Origin: Thiomicrorhabdus chilensis DSM 12352
GTDB taxonomy: Bacteria; Pseudomonadota; Gammaproteobacteria; Thiomicrospirales; Thiomicrospiraceae
Direction of reading: 5' to 3'
NCBI RefSeq assembly: GCF_000483485.1
Contig: NZ_KI519609.1
Span: 897,460-961,459 of the forward strand
Length of the DNA: 64,000 bases
This document shows positions 33,148-40,733 of this stretch, one piece after another. Within the stretch, counting starts at the first letter, position 1. Every line of letters begins with the position of its first letter. The notes beneath the pieces are model-generated. The model was not told the origin of the DNA. It worked only from the letters and a program-made list of their open reading frames with translations, and did not search any database. Made by a program: the position numbers and the translations under genes.

Positions 33148-34227
33148 ATGAACCTTTTTGACTGGCGACGAATTTCGGTGGATGAAACAGCTTCTATCAA
33201 ACAGGCGTTAACCGTTTTGGATAAAGAAGCCTTGCAAATTGTGCTGGTTGTGAATCAAAGCGGGATTTTAATGGGCACACTGACGGATGGCGATGTGCGT
33301 CGTGCTTTGTTGCGTGGAGTGGGCTTGGAAGACTGTGTGCTTTTAGCCATGAATGCGACGCCAACGGTGGGTTTGCAAAGCCAGAGTGAAACCGCCTGGA
33401 AACGCAAGATACTTGAGAAGTCGATTCGCCACCTGCCGATCGTAGACGCAGAGCAGTATGTGATTGGTCTTTTTTATGACAAAAAAGAGGTGCAAAAACG
33501 TCTGAATCCGGTGGTATTAATGTTGGGTGGATTGGGCACGCGCTTGCGCCCTTTGACTGAATCGGTACCCAAGCCGATGTTGCGGGTTGGAGACCGGCCG
33601 ATTCTGGAAACCATTGTGACGCATATTGCGGAGCAGGGTTTTGTGAACTTCTATTTCTGCATCAATTATCTGGGCGAACAGATTCGAAGTTATTTTGGTG
33701 ACGGCAGTCAGTGGGGAGTCAATATTGAGTATATTGAAGAGGATGAACGTATGGGTACGGCAGGCGCATTGAGTCTGTTGCCGGAAGTACCGGAATTGCC
33801 GTTTATTGTGATGAACGGCGATTTGCTCACTAAGGTGAACCTTTCAGCCCTCTTGGATTTCCATAGCGAACACCATAATATCGCCACAGCATGTGTGCGT
33901 GAGTATGCCCAACAGGTGCCCTATGGTGTGGTTGAGATTGAAGGCGCGCGGGTTACCCAGTTGGTTGAAAAACCGGTTTATCGCTATTTTGTGAATGCGG
34001 GCATTTATGCCCTGTCTCCGCAAGCGATGGACAAGGTGCCGGAACAAGCCTTTTATGACATGCCGACCCTGATTGATGAGGTCTTGGCCGAAAAAGGGCC
34101 GGTGGGTGGTTTTCCGATTACCGAATACTGGATGGACATTGGCCAAATGCCGGACTTTGAACAAGCGCAAGCGGATTATGAAGTACACTTTCAAAAACGC
34201 GTAACCAGCAATAATGAACAGGCCTGA
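33148..34227 (+). CDS. ptmE: PtmE-type sugar-1-phosphate nucleotidyltransferase with CBS pair
   Basis: 359 residues. Start at ATG 33148, six bases after AGGAG. Residues 5-115 form two CBS motifs (VVNQSGILMGTLTDGDVRRALL and HLPIVDAEQYVIGLFYDKK). The nucleotidyltransferase domain starts at about 123 with MLGGLGTRLRPLTESVPKPM, the glycine-rich activation loop. In Campylobacter PtmE has this layout and makes GDP-glucosamine for legionaminic acid. The other PtmE-pathway genes (ptmF, ptmA) are not in the window, so the exact precursor remains inferred. Confidence 0.82.
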   Translation: MNLFDWRRISVDETASIKQALTVLDKEALQIVLVVNQSGILMGTLTDGDVRRALLRGVGLEDCVLLAMNATPTVGLQSQSETAWKRKILEKSIRHLPIVDAEQYVIGLFYDKKEVQKRLNPVVLMLGGLGTRLRPLTESVPKPMLRVGDRPILETIVTHIAEQGFVNFYFCINYLGEQIRSYFGDGSQWGVNIEYIEEDERMGTAGALSLLPEVPELPFIVMNGDLLTKVNLSALLDFHSEHHNIATACVREYAQQVPYGVVEIEGARVTQLVEKPVYRYFVNAGIYALSPQAMDKVPEQAFYDMPTLIDEVLAEKGPVGGFPITEYWMDIGQMPDFEQAQADYEVHFQKRVTSNNEQA

Positions 34228-34232
34228 TTGAA

Positions 34233-34949
34233 ATGACACAGTTACACAGTAAAAAGGTTTTAGCATTGATTCCGGCAAGAGGTGGTTCAAAAGGGATTCC
34301 CAAGAAGAACCTGTTTCCCATTATGGCCAAACCTTTGTTGCAATACACCTTTGATGCGGCCAAGGACAGCGGCGCTTTAAGCAATATCATGATCTCATCC
34401 GAAGACGATGAGATTTTGCATTTTGCGCAGCTGCATGGCATTGATACGCGTTATCGGCGCCCGGCCAGTCTGGGAACCGATCAAGCTAAAACCGCCGATG
34501 TGGTCGAGGATGTTTTAAGGTGGTTGGAGCAGATGGGAGGGTATCCCGATGTATTGGTTTTATTGCAGCCCACTTCGCCATTGCGTTCGGCGGATGATAT
34601 CAATCGTGCGGTTCAGCGCTTCATTGATTTGGATGCAGATTCTATGGTGAGTGTGCATAAAATGGTGGAACACCCCTATAAGAGCATGCATCTCGGAGGG
34701 GGTGGTACATGGCAATATCTGGCCAAGCCTGCCGAGAAAACCCATAGAAGGCAGGATTACGATGAAAATTATTATACGATCAACGGTGCTTTTTATTTAG
34801 TGAAACCAGATTGGTTCCGCGAAAAACAGGCTTTTGTGGTAGAGGGCGAGACGGAGTTGTTCGAAATGAGTCCGGTGGCGGGGATTGATGTCGATGAACT
34901 GGTGGATGTGTTTAAAGTCGAAGCCTATTTGAAAATGTTAGCGAAATAA
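34233..34949 (+). CDS. legF: LegF/PtmB, CMP-legionaminic acid synthetase
   Basis: 238 residues of the acylneuraminate cytidylyltransferase family. The N-terminal motif ALIPARGGSKGIPKKNL binds CTP; LLQPTSPLRSADDINRA and the C-terminal GIDVDELVDVFKVE are conserved. It activates legionaminic acid with CMP for the glycosyltransferase. It follows ptmE by 5 bp and precedes the Maf gene by 17 bp. Confidence 0.9.
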   Translation: MTQLHSKKVLALIPARGGSKGIPKKNLFPIMAKPLLQYTFDAAKDSGALSNIMISSEDDEILHFAQLHGIDTRYRRPASLGTDQAKTADVVEDVLRWLEQMGGYPDVLVLLQPTSPLRSADDINRAVQRFIDLDADSMVSVHKMVEHPYKSMHLGGGGTWQYLAKPAEKTHRRQDYDENYYTINGAFYLVKPDWFREKQAFVVEGETELFEMSPVAGIDVDELVDVFKVEAYLKMLAK

Positions 34950-34966
34950 TAAAGAGAAGAGAAGCA

Positions 34967-37411
34967 ATGACAGAGTTGATGATCGCAAAACAAAACCCTT
35001 ATGGGGAACGTTACTTTGAAGAGTTAAACGGCAAGACCTTTGCAAACTCTTCCAGCAAAACGGTTTTTGATCGTTACTTCAAAGAGGCTTTTGATGCTGA
35101 ATATCAGCTCTATCTGATCGTCGGTACCGATTCCGGTTTGCTTCCCGTGTACTTGCTGAATAAGTTTCAAACTGACCGAAAGGGGCGAAAGTTTGTTTTT
35201 ATAGAGCAGCCGGAAGTCATTGAAAAGCTGGATTTGAGTGAGTTGCCGGAATGGTTGAGTGTGGTCTCGTCAGAGCAGAACTTGAAAGACCTGAGTGCGG
35301 ATTGGATCGATTATATGATGACCAAACGCCTGGGTCTTTATAAGTCGATTGCGATTATGGATGAGCATTCCGATGCGGCGGTGGAGCTATGGGATGAAGT
35401 CAAAGATCAGTACTCAAGATTGCAGTTCTCGGACTTGGCAAATAACCATTCACGCCCGTTTGTTGAGGCGCAATTAAAAAACTATCCACGCAACAACTTT
35501 CCCATTAGCAACTTCAAGAAACGTTTGCAAGGTAAACGTGCGATTGTGATTGGCGGTGGCCCGTCTCTTGATAAATTGGTAGGGTGGATTAAGGAGCATC
35601 GTGACGAATTCTTCATTTTTGCCGTAGGACGTGTTTCCAAACGTTTGCATAAAGAAGGACTGGAACCGGATTTTATCGTGTCGGTGGACCCGCATGAATT
35701 GAGTTATGACAACAGTAAGCAGATGTTCTATTTTGTGGATCACAGTATTTTGTTGTCCTGCTACCACATCGCGCCGCGGTTATTGAGTCAGTGGTCGGGG
35801 GCAGCCTGTTATTTCGGAGAACTTTATCCGTGGGAGGAAGCCAGCGGTAACTCAACTTCGCCAGGGCCCACGGTATTGCATGGCGCGCTTGTTCAGGCTG
35901 CGTTTGTTGGCTGCCAGGAGATCTACCTGGCCGGTGCGGATTTGTGTTTTTACGAAGGTAAAACACACGTATCAGGGAGTGCCGAAGAGGAAGTGGGCAA
36001 ACTCAGTATTCAGAATACGTCCAAAGTCATGACTTACAGCGGCGAAGAGGCGGAAACCGATATTCCGTTTGCACAAGGGGTGGTCGCTTTGGGCACGGTC
36101 GCCAAGTATTTGAATGAGACGAGAGGTACTCAGGTATACAACTTGAGTCCTCATGCCGCTCAAGCCGATTTTGTCGAGTATAGGTCGGTTGAATCAGTTC
36201 AAAGCCAACCGCAAAGCGTCTCCAAGGATGCGATTCTCGAGCAGTTGAAGTCCGAAATAGAGATGTCCGCTGATGAGATGCGCGACACTCTTGAGGAAAA
36301 GCTTAAAGTCATGCAGCAGGAACGCAAACTGATGGTCTCAGCTGAGAAGCTGATCAAGGAGGCCATCAAAAGCGTCAAACGTTATCGTGCCGATTTCAAC
36401 CAAAAAGCTTTAGATAAAGCGCAAAAGCAACGAGCCAAACTGGATAGGCTTTTGGATGAAAAAAATATGATGCTCTTTTATTATGGTTATAACTATTTTA
36501 CAAAGGTTATGAAACCGGTTGAAGATAATGAACGACTGACCGATGAAGAGATTTCACATACTCTGTCGACCTACTTTGACGGCATGAAAAAATCGATTCG
36601 CGATTATTTGAAGTTACTGGATGGGGTGATTGATGAAATTAAATTCATGCAGACCGAATTTAAGGCCGGCTCCTTGCCTTGTGAACTTTTTCCACGCTGG
36701 GAGGAGAAAAAGGAGTATGGCCGATCTGAAGTGTGGCGACGTTTTCATGAACCAGTATCAAATCAAATTCAGCTTAACTGTCTTGAAAAAGCCCGCGATG
36801 CTTTTTACTTGGACATCTCCGTTGAGCAAACCAAACAGGCGGCCCGTTTATTGGGTAAGGCGTTCAGCGTCAAAAACCTAATAGACAAGATCAAGCAGGC
36901 CTTTGAAAAGGGTTCTAAACAGGATCTTGAGGATTTGGTTGCGCCTGTGTCCAAATTGAAGAATTCAATGGATCAGCAAGGCCTTTCAAATTTTATCGAA
37001 GGCGCTTTGCTTGCCATCGACGACCCGAATTCGGCGATAGCGGTGCTTGAAAAAAACGAGCACCCCAAATTACAGGTGTATATTAAAAATTATCTGCTGT
37101 CTCGTTATATGGAGTCGGATAAGCATGAACACGCACTTCAGACGCTGCAAGATCTGTGTCAATTATCCAATGATTACCTGATTCCGTATGCCGATTATTT
37201 GAATATTTTGGGCCGTCCCGACCTGGCTGCCGAAGTGGCATTGGAACTGTTCAAGCAAGAACAGAGTAATTTGCCCGCCCTAATCAAGGTAGTGCATTAT
37301 TCACATAAAGCCGATATGCAAGAATTGTTTGCCGATGCTTTAGAGGTTGCCCTGTCGATGGATTCTCAACATCCAGAACTTTTAGCTTACGTTAATTCCA
37401 ACCCTGCTTAA
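34967..37411 (+). CDS. Maf-type flagellin glycosyltransferase (MptE-like/DUF115)
   Basis: 814 residues, cytosolic, no signal. The central MptE-like/DUF115 domain (about 185-380) shows GKRAIVIGGGPSLDKLV, FAVGRVSKRLHKEGLEPDFIVSVDPH (in parts), LLSCYHIAPRL and IYLAGADLCFYEGKTHVSG. The N-terminal part (1-180) and a long, coiled-coil-rich C-terminal part (420-814) flank it. Motility accessory factors transfer nonulosonic acids to Ser/Thr of flagellin before export. Its place between the CMP-sugar genes and the flagellin genes fits that role. A terminator follows. Confidence 0.88.
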   Translation: MTELMIAKQNPYGERYFEELNGKTFANSSSKTVFDRYFKEAFDAEYQLYLIVGTDSGLLPVYLLNKFQTDRKGRKFVFIEQPEVIEKLDLSELPEWLSVVSSEQNLKDLSADWIDYMMTKRLGLYKSIAIMDEHSDAAVELWDEVKDQYSRLQFSDLANNHSRPFVEAQLKNYPRNNFPISNFKKRLQGKRAIVIGGGPSLDKLVGWIKEHRDEFFIFAVGRVSKRLHKEGLEPDFIVSVDPHELSYDNSKQMFYFVDHSILLSCYHIAPRLLSQWSGAACYFGELYPWEEASGNSTSPGPTVLHGALVQAAFVGCQEIYLAGADLCFYEGKTHVSGSAEEEVGKLSIQNTSKVMTYSGEEAETDIPFAQGVVALGTVAKYLNETRGTQVYNLSPHAAQADFVEYRSVESVQSQPQSVSKDAILEQLKSEIEMSADEMRDTLEEKLKVMQQERKLMVSAEKLIKEAIKSVKRYRADFNQKALDKAQKQRAKLDRLLDEKNMMLFYYGYNYFTKVMKPVEDNERLTDEEISHTLSTYFDGMKKSIRDYLKLLDGVIDEIKFMQTEFKAGSLPCELFPRWEEKKEYGRSEVWRRFHEPVSNQIQLNCLEKARDAFYLDISVEQTKQAARLLGKAFSVKNLIDKIKQAFEKGSKQDLEDLVAPVSKLKNSMDQQGLSNFIEGALLAIDDPNSAIAVLEKNEHPKLQVYIKNYLLSRYMESDKHEHALQTLQDLCQLSNDYLIPYADYLNILGRPDLAAEVALELFKQEQSNLPALIKVVHYSHKADMQELFADALEVALSMDSQHPELLAYVNSNPA

Positions 37412-37425
37412 CAAGTCATCTCTTT

Positions 37426-37470
37426 AAAATGCTCGGATGGCCACTGCTTGGTCGTTCGAGCATTTTTTTC
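37426..37470 (+). terminator. Terminator after the Maf gene
   Basis: AAAATGCTCG (37426-37435) / CGAGCATTTT (37457-37466), 21-nt loop, embedded in a T run. It ends the leg-Maf unit ahead of the flagellin promoter. Confidence 0.85.
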
Positions 37471-37622
37471 TACTTCCTTTCACTCTGCATTCCTGCAATA
37501 AAATTTTTGTTATTGCTTGCTTCGCTGTGTTTTTTAAATTGCTTTTATGAGTTCCCAACATCTCTTTAGAGCCTATTTTCCTGGGTTTATTAAGTAATTT
37601 CTAATTTTTTTCATTTTTTGTC

Positions 37623-37648
37623 TAAAGAAATTTTTCACAGGCCGTTAC
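37623..37648 (+). promoter_or_regulatory. Sigma-28 promoter of flagellin gene 1
   Basis: TAAA (37623-37626), 14-bp spacer, GCCGTTAC (37641-37648; consensus GCCGATAA). The spacing matches the flgM promoter. The transcript would have an 80-nt leader. Apart from this and the Maf terminator, the 37412-37734 gap is AT-rich without a gene. Confidence 0.75.
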
Positions 37649-37734
37649 CGTAACTGAAGGCGGGAAACACCGTCTCATTTGGAATACAAAAAAACACAAA
37701 CATACAAGATATTAAGTACACAAGGAGAAATATC

Positions 37735-38601
37735 ATGGCAATGGTAATCAACACAAATATGGGATCTTTGAACGCCGTTCGTTTGCTGGAAGGTTCAAGT
37801 AAAGAACAACAAACTTCAATGGAACGTTTGACTTCGGGTCTACGTATCAACAAAGCAGCCGATGATGCAGCGGGTTTGGCGGTAGTCACGCAGATGAGCA
37901 CTCAGATTCGAGGCACAGATATGGCGATTCGCAATGCCAACGACGGCATTGCTAAAGTACAGACATTGGATGGCGCTTCTGAAGAGGTGACCAGCATGAT
38001 GCAGCGTATGCGTGAGTTGGGTGTTCAGGCATTGAACGGAACCTACAGCCAGGCAAACCGTTCTCAGATGGATGAAGAGTTTACCCAGCTGAAAGCAGAA
38101 ATTGAGCGTATTGCGCAAACCACCAAGTTTAACGGTGTCAACATGATGAACGGAGCGGCTTCGGATGCGTCTAACGCAGCGCTGTTTCATGTGGGTTGGG
38201 AAACCGGTGCAAATAACAAGATCTCAATGAGTGTCTTGAACTTCTCGGCGGGGGCTTTCTCTGATGGGGCAGGTTTTGTGGTGTCAGACCTAACTTTGAC
38301 GAGTACAGCGACAGGAACGACGGCGGCTTCTGCAACGGTTGTGGCTCTGGATGGAATGTTGTCGAGAATCAACACGCAAAGAGCATCATGGGGTGCATTG
38401 CAAAACCGTTTGGAATCTACGGTGTCCAACCTAACCAACGTCAATGAGAACATTCAGTCTTCGCGTTCACGTATCCAAGATGCTGACTTCGCAAAAGAAT
38501 CGGCTAATTTGGCAAGAACCCAAGTACTGCAGCAAGCAGGGATGAGTATGCTGTCTCAATCCAACCAGCAGTCACAGAATGTGTTGCAGCTGTTGCAGTA
38601 A
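37735..38601 (+). CDS. fliC: Flagellin, copy 1
   Basis: 288 residues with the flagellin D0/D1 N-terminus (MAMVINTNMGSLNAVRLLEG, ERLTSGLRINKAADDAAGL, RNANDGIAKVQTLDGASEE) and C-terminus (ASWGALQNRLESTVSNLTNV, ESANLARTQVLQQAGMSML). The surface region between them is short (about 165-215) and rich in Ser/Thr, including the segment TLTSTATGTTAASATVV, a likely target for sugar attachment by Maf. The start has AAGGAG 7 bases upstream. It has its own sigma-28 promoter and is followed by a long palindromic terminator. It is closely similar to the second copy. Confidence 0.96.
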   Translation: MAMVINTNMGSLNAVRLLEGSSKEQQTSMERLTSGLRINKAADDAAGLAVVTQMSTQIRGTDMAIRNANDGIAKVQTLDGASEEVTSMMQRMRELGVQALNGTYSQANRSQMDEEFTQLKAEIERIAQTTKFNGVNMMNGAASDASNAALFHVGWETGANNKISMSVLNFSAGAFSDGAGFVVSDLTLTSTATGTTAASATVVALDGMLSRINTQRASWGALQNRLESTVSNLTNVNENIQSSRSRIQDADFAKESANLARTQVLQQAGMSMLSQSNQQSQNVLQLLQ

Positions 38602-38608
38602 AACCAAA

Positions 38609-38640
38609 TTTAAAAACGGGCAGGCCTGCCCGTTTTTAAA
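38609..38640. terminator. 32-bp perfect palindrome acting as terminator between flagellin genes
   Basis: TTTAAAAACGGGCAGG (38609-38624) is followed at once by its exact reverse complement (38625-38640). A and T tracts on the two ends make it a terminator in both directions. Its centre is the CAGGCCTG element. Confidence 0.88.
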
Positions 38641-38644
38641 GACC

Positions 38645-38665
38645 TTTTAGGACCTAGTCCTAAAA
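38645..38665. repeat. Inverted repeat in the flagellin intergenic region
   Basis: TTTTAGGAC (38645-38653) / GTCCTAAAA (38657-38665) with a 3-bp centre, followed by more A. It could be a second terminator element or an operator. Confidence 0.5.
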
Positions 38666-38698
38666 AAAGATCTGTCGCTCATAAGGCAGGTAATAAAA

Positions 38699-38726
38699 GT
38701 TAGAAACCCACAAGGGTGCAACTAAC
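38699..38726 (+). other. Leader hairpin upstream of flagellin copy 2
   Basis: GTTAG / CTAAC outer stem and ACCC (38706-38709) / GGGT (38714-38717) inner stem with an ACAA loop, ending about 10 bases before the AAAAGGAG ribosome site. A possible mRNA-stabilising or regulatory leader. No good sigma-28 promoter for this copy was found. Confidence 0.4.
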
Positions 38727-38747
38727 AACATTAAAAGGAGATTTATC

Positions 38748-39614
38748 ATGGCAATGGTAATCAACACCAATATGGGTGCGATCAATGCAAACCGTACATT
38801 GGAACGCACCGCTATTGAACAGCAAACTGCAATGGAACGTTTGACTTCTGGTAAGCGTATCAACGGTGCATCGGATGATGCGGCAGGTCTTGCTATCGCA
38901 ACTAAAATGACGACTCAGACAATGGGTACGGACATGGCCATTCGTAACGCGAATGACGGTATGGCAAAAGTTCAGACTCTGGATGGTGCGTCAGAAGAAG
39001 TCACCAGCATGCTTCAACGTATGCGTGAGTTGGGTGTTCAGTCTTTGAACGGTACCTACAGCCAGGCTAACCGTACTCAGATGGAAGAAGAATTCACTCA
39101 GTTGAAATCGGAAATCGAGCGTATTGCGCAAACCACCAAGTTTAACGGTGTAGAGATGATGAACGGTAATGCTTCAGACGCTTCTGATGCGGCCTTGTTC
39201 CACGTAGGCTGGGAAACCGGTGCCAACAACAAGATCTCAATGAGTGTCTTGAACTTCTCTGCAGGTGCACTCTCTGATGGTGCAGGTTTTGTTCTGTCTG
39301 ATGCAACCTTGACGAGTACGGCAACAGGAACGACTGCGGCTTCTGCAACGGTTGTGGCGCTTGACGGTATCCTATCTCGAATCAACACTCAAAGAGCTTC
39401 TTGGGGTGCGATCCAAAACCGTTTAGAATCGACCGTGTCTAACTTGTCTAACGTAAACGAAAACATTGCAGCAGCGCGTTCACGTATTGAAGATGCTGAC
39501 TTTGCCAAGGAAAGTGCTGATCTAGCGCGTACTCAGGTATTGCAGCAAGCTGGTATGAGCATGCTTTCGCAGGCTAACCAGCAATCTCAGAACGTGTTGT
39601 CGCTGTTACGTTAA
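38748..39614 (+). CDS. fliC: Flagellin, copy 2
   Basis: 288 residues, same length as copy 1 and alike along its whole length. Differences gather in the N-terminal coil (NANRTLERTAIEQQTAMERL) and at the last residues (SLLR against QLLQ). The Ser/Thr-rich surface segment TLTSTATGTTAASATVV is unchanged. Nucleotide identity is highest in the middle of the gene, suggesting gene conversion or recent duplication. AAAAGGAG precedes the ATG. It may be transcribed by read-through from copy 1 or from a weak promoter of its own. Confidence 0.96.
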   Translation: MAMVINTNMGAINANRTLERTAIEQQTAMERLTSGKRINGASDDAAGLAIATKMTTQTMGTDMAIRNANDGMAKVQTLDGASEEVTSMLQRMRELGVQSLNGTYSQANRTQMEEEFTQLKSEIERIAQTTKFNGVEMMNGNASDASDAALFHVGWETGANNKISMSVLNFSAGALSDGAGFVLSDATLTSTATGTTAASATVVALDGILSRINTQRASWGAIQNRLESTVSNLSNVNENIAAARSRIEDADFAKESADLARTQVLQQAGMSMLSQANQQSQNVLSLLR

Positions 39615-39646
39615 TAGTTTCACGTCAGAGTTAAGGAGAGGCAGGT

Positions 39647-40054
39647 ATGGATATCAACAATAACTTACCGCCCGCTGCTGTGAACTCGAATGTGCAGTCG
39701 GATTCAAAAACGGCTGCACCGAGAGGTGAATCACAACAGTCTGCAACGTCAGTCGTCTCTCCAGCCATGAAGACTCAGTTAGAAACACCGAAAGCGATTG
39801 CCGACCAAGCCGACCAACTCAATCAACAGTTGGCCCAGCTTGGTCAAACCTTGGCTTTCAGCGTGGACGAAAATACTCAGTCTTCGGTGGTGAAAATAGT
39901 GGATAAAACGACTGATGAAGTGATTAAACAATTTCCGTCGGAAGGTTCTTTGAAGATTATGCAAAATATCCAAAATTACCTGAATTCGGTACAACAGAGT
40001 GGACTGCCAACAAAAGAAGGTTTGACAGGTACCTTGTTCAATGAAATCATATAG
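39647..40054 (+). CDS. flaG: FlaG-family protein, copy 1
   Basis: 135 residues. The N-terminal 60 are polar and low in structure. The C-terminal FlaG domain reads LAFSVDENTQSSVVKIVDKTTDEVIKQFPSE (in parts), the core shared by FlaG proteins. In other polar flagellates FlaG affects filament length. It lies 32 bp after flagellin copy 2 and 25 bp before a second flaG, suggesting one transcript. Confidence 0.85.
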   Translation: MDINNNLPPAAVNSNVQSDSKTAAPRGESQQSATSVVSPAMKTQLETPKAIADQADQLNQQLAQLGQTLAFSVDENTQSSVVKIVDKTTDEVIKQFPSEGSLKIMQNIQNYLNSVQQSGLPTKEGLTGTLFNEII

Positions 40055-40079
40055 ATGATTGCTTGATAAGGAGTGGGGT

Positions 40080-40538
40080 ATGGCAGATTTAAATGTTATA
40101 CAACCAAACAATCTTGAAACCATTGGCATTGGTAGAACACCAAAATCATTGACTTCCAGTGAGGGTCAACAACTTGATAAAAGCCCAACGCCCCAGAAAA
40201 ATGAGGCGGTTGCAGCGGATATCAAAACGTCAACCTCACCTGAAGTCAACGATCTTAACGACTCCGGATTGAATGACGAGGAGTTGAATGGCTTGATGGA
40301 GAACATCAATGTCCAGTTGAAGACCTTAAACAGTTATTTGAGGTTTGAAAAGGATGAAGAGACCGACAGAATGGTGATCTTGATCAAAAACGGCGAGACG
40401 GATGAGGTGATACGCCAAATTCCTGGCCAAGAATTTTTAACCATTTCTAAAAACATTACTAATTTTTTAGAAATGAGTAGACAGCTGTCTGAAAAGATGG
40501 CGCCTCCACTGGGTTTGATTACACATGAAAAAGCCTAG
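40080..40538 (+). CDS. FlaG-family protein, copy 2
   Basis: 152 residues from ATG 40080, which has AAGGAG six bases upstream; an in-frame start 21 bp earlier is not supported. The N-terminal part is polar, and the FlaG core lies at about 85-135 (LNSYLRFEKDEETDRMVILI, then DEVIRQIPGQEFLTISKNI). Similarity to the first flaG is limited to this core, so the two are old paralogues rather than a fresh duplication. A terminator follows. Confidence 0.8.
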   Translation: MADLNVIQPNNLETIGIGRTPKSLTSSEGQQLDKSPTPQKNEAVAADIKTSTSPEVNDLNDSGLNDEELNGLMENINVQLKTLNSYLRFEKDEETDRMVILIKNGETDEVIRQIPGQEFLTISKNITNFLEMSRQLSEKMAPPLGLITHEKA

Positions 40539-40561
40539 TTAACCATTTCCCTTGTGTGTTT

Positions 40562-40584
40562 AGCGGTCGTTGACCGCTTTTTTT
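40562..40584 (+). terminator. Terminator after the flaG pair
   Basis: AGCGGTC (40562-40568) / GACCGCT (40572-40578), 3-nt loop, followed by T. Confidence 0.9.
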
Positions 40585-40596
40585 ATTTATGCAGAT

Positions 40597-40623
40597 TAAA
40601 GTATCTTTGAGTTAGGCCGTTAT
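40597..40623 (+). promoter_or_regulatory. Sigma-28 promoter upstream of fliD
   Basis: TAAA (40597-40600), 15-bp spacer, GCCGTTAT (40616-40623). The -10 differs from the consensus at two positions, as in the flagellin promoter. Confidence 0.65.
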
Positions 40624-40639
40624 TCTTATTAGAAGTAGG

Positions 40640-40658
40640 ATTGGCATTTATAATGCTT
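40640..40658 (+). promoter_or_regulatory. Sigma-54 promoter upstream of fliD
   Basis: TTGGCATTTATAATGCT: GG at 40643-40644, GC at 40655-40656, 10 bp apart. It lies 20 bp after the sigma-28 -10 element, so fliD would have two promoters. Confidence 0.75.
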
Positions 40659-40733
40659 TTTAAATGCAATAGAATCCGTTAACCAATAAAATAAAAAAAT
40701 AGAATCCTTACCCAGGATGACCAGGAGCCCGAT

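Noticed and set aside
26930-34949. Pseudaminic acid pathway
   Set aside because: A hydrolysing 2-epimerase (NeuC/LegG type) and PtmE are present, and no PseG-like protein; legionaminic-type fits better.
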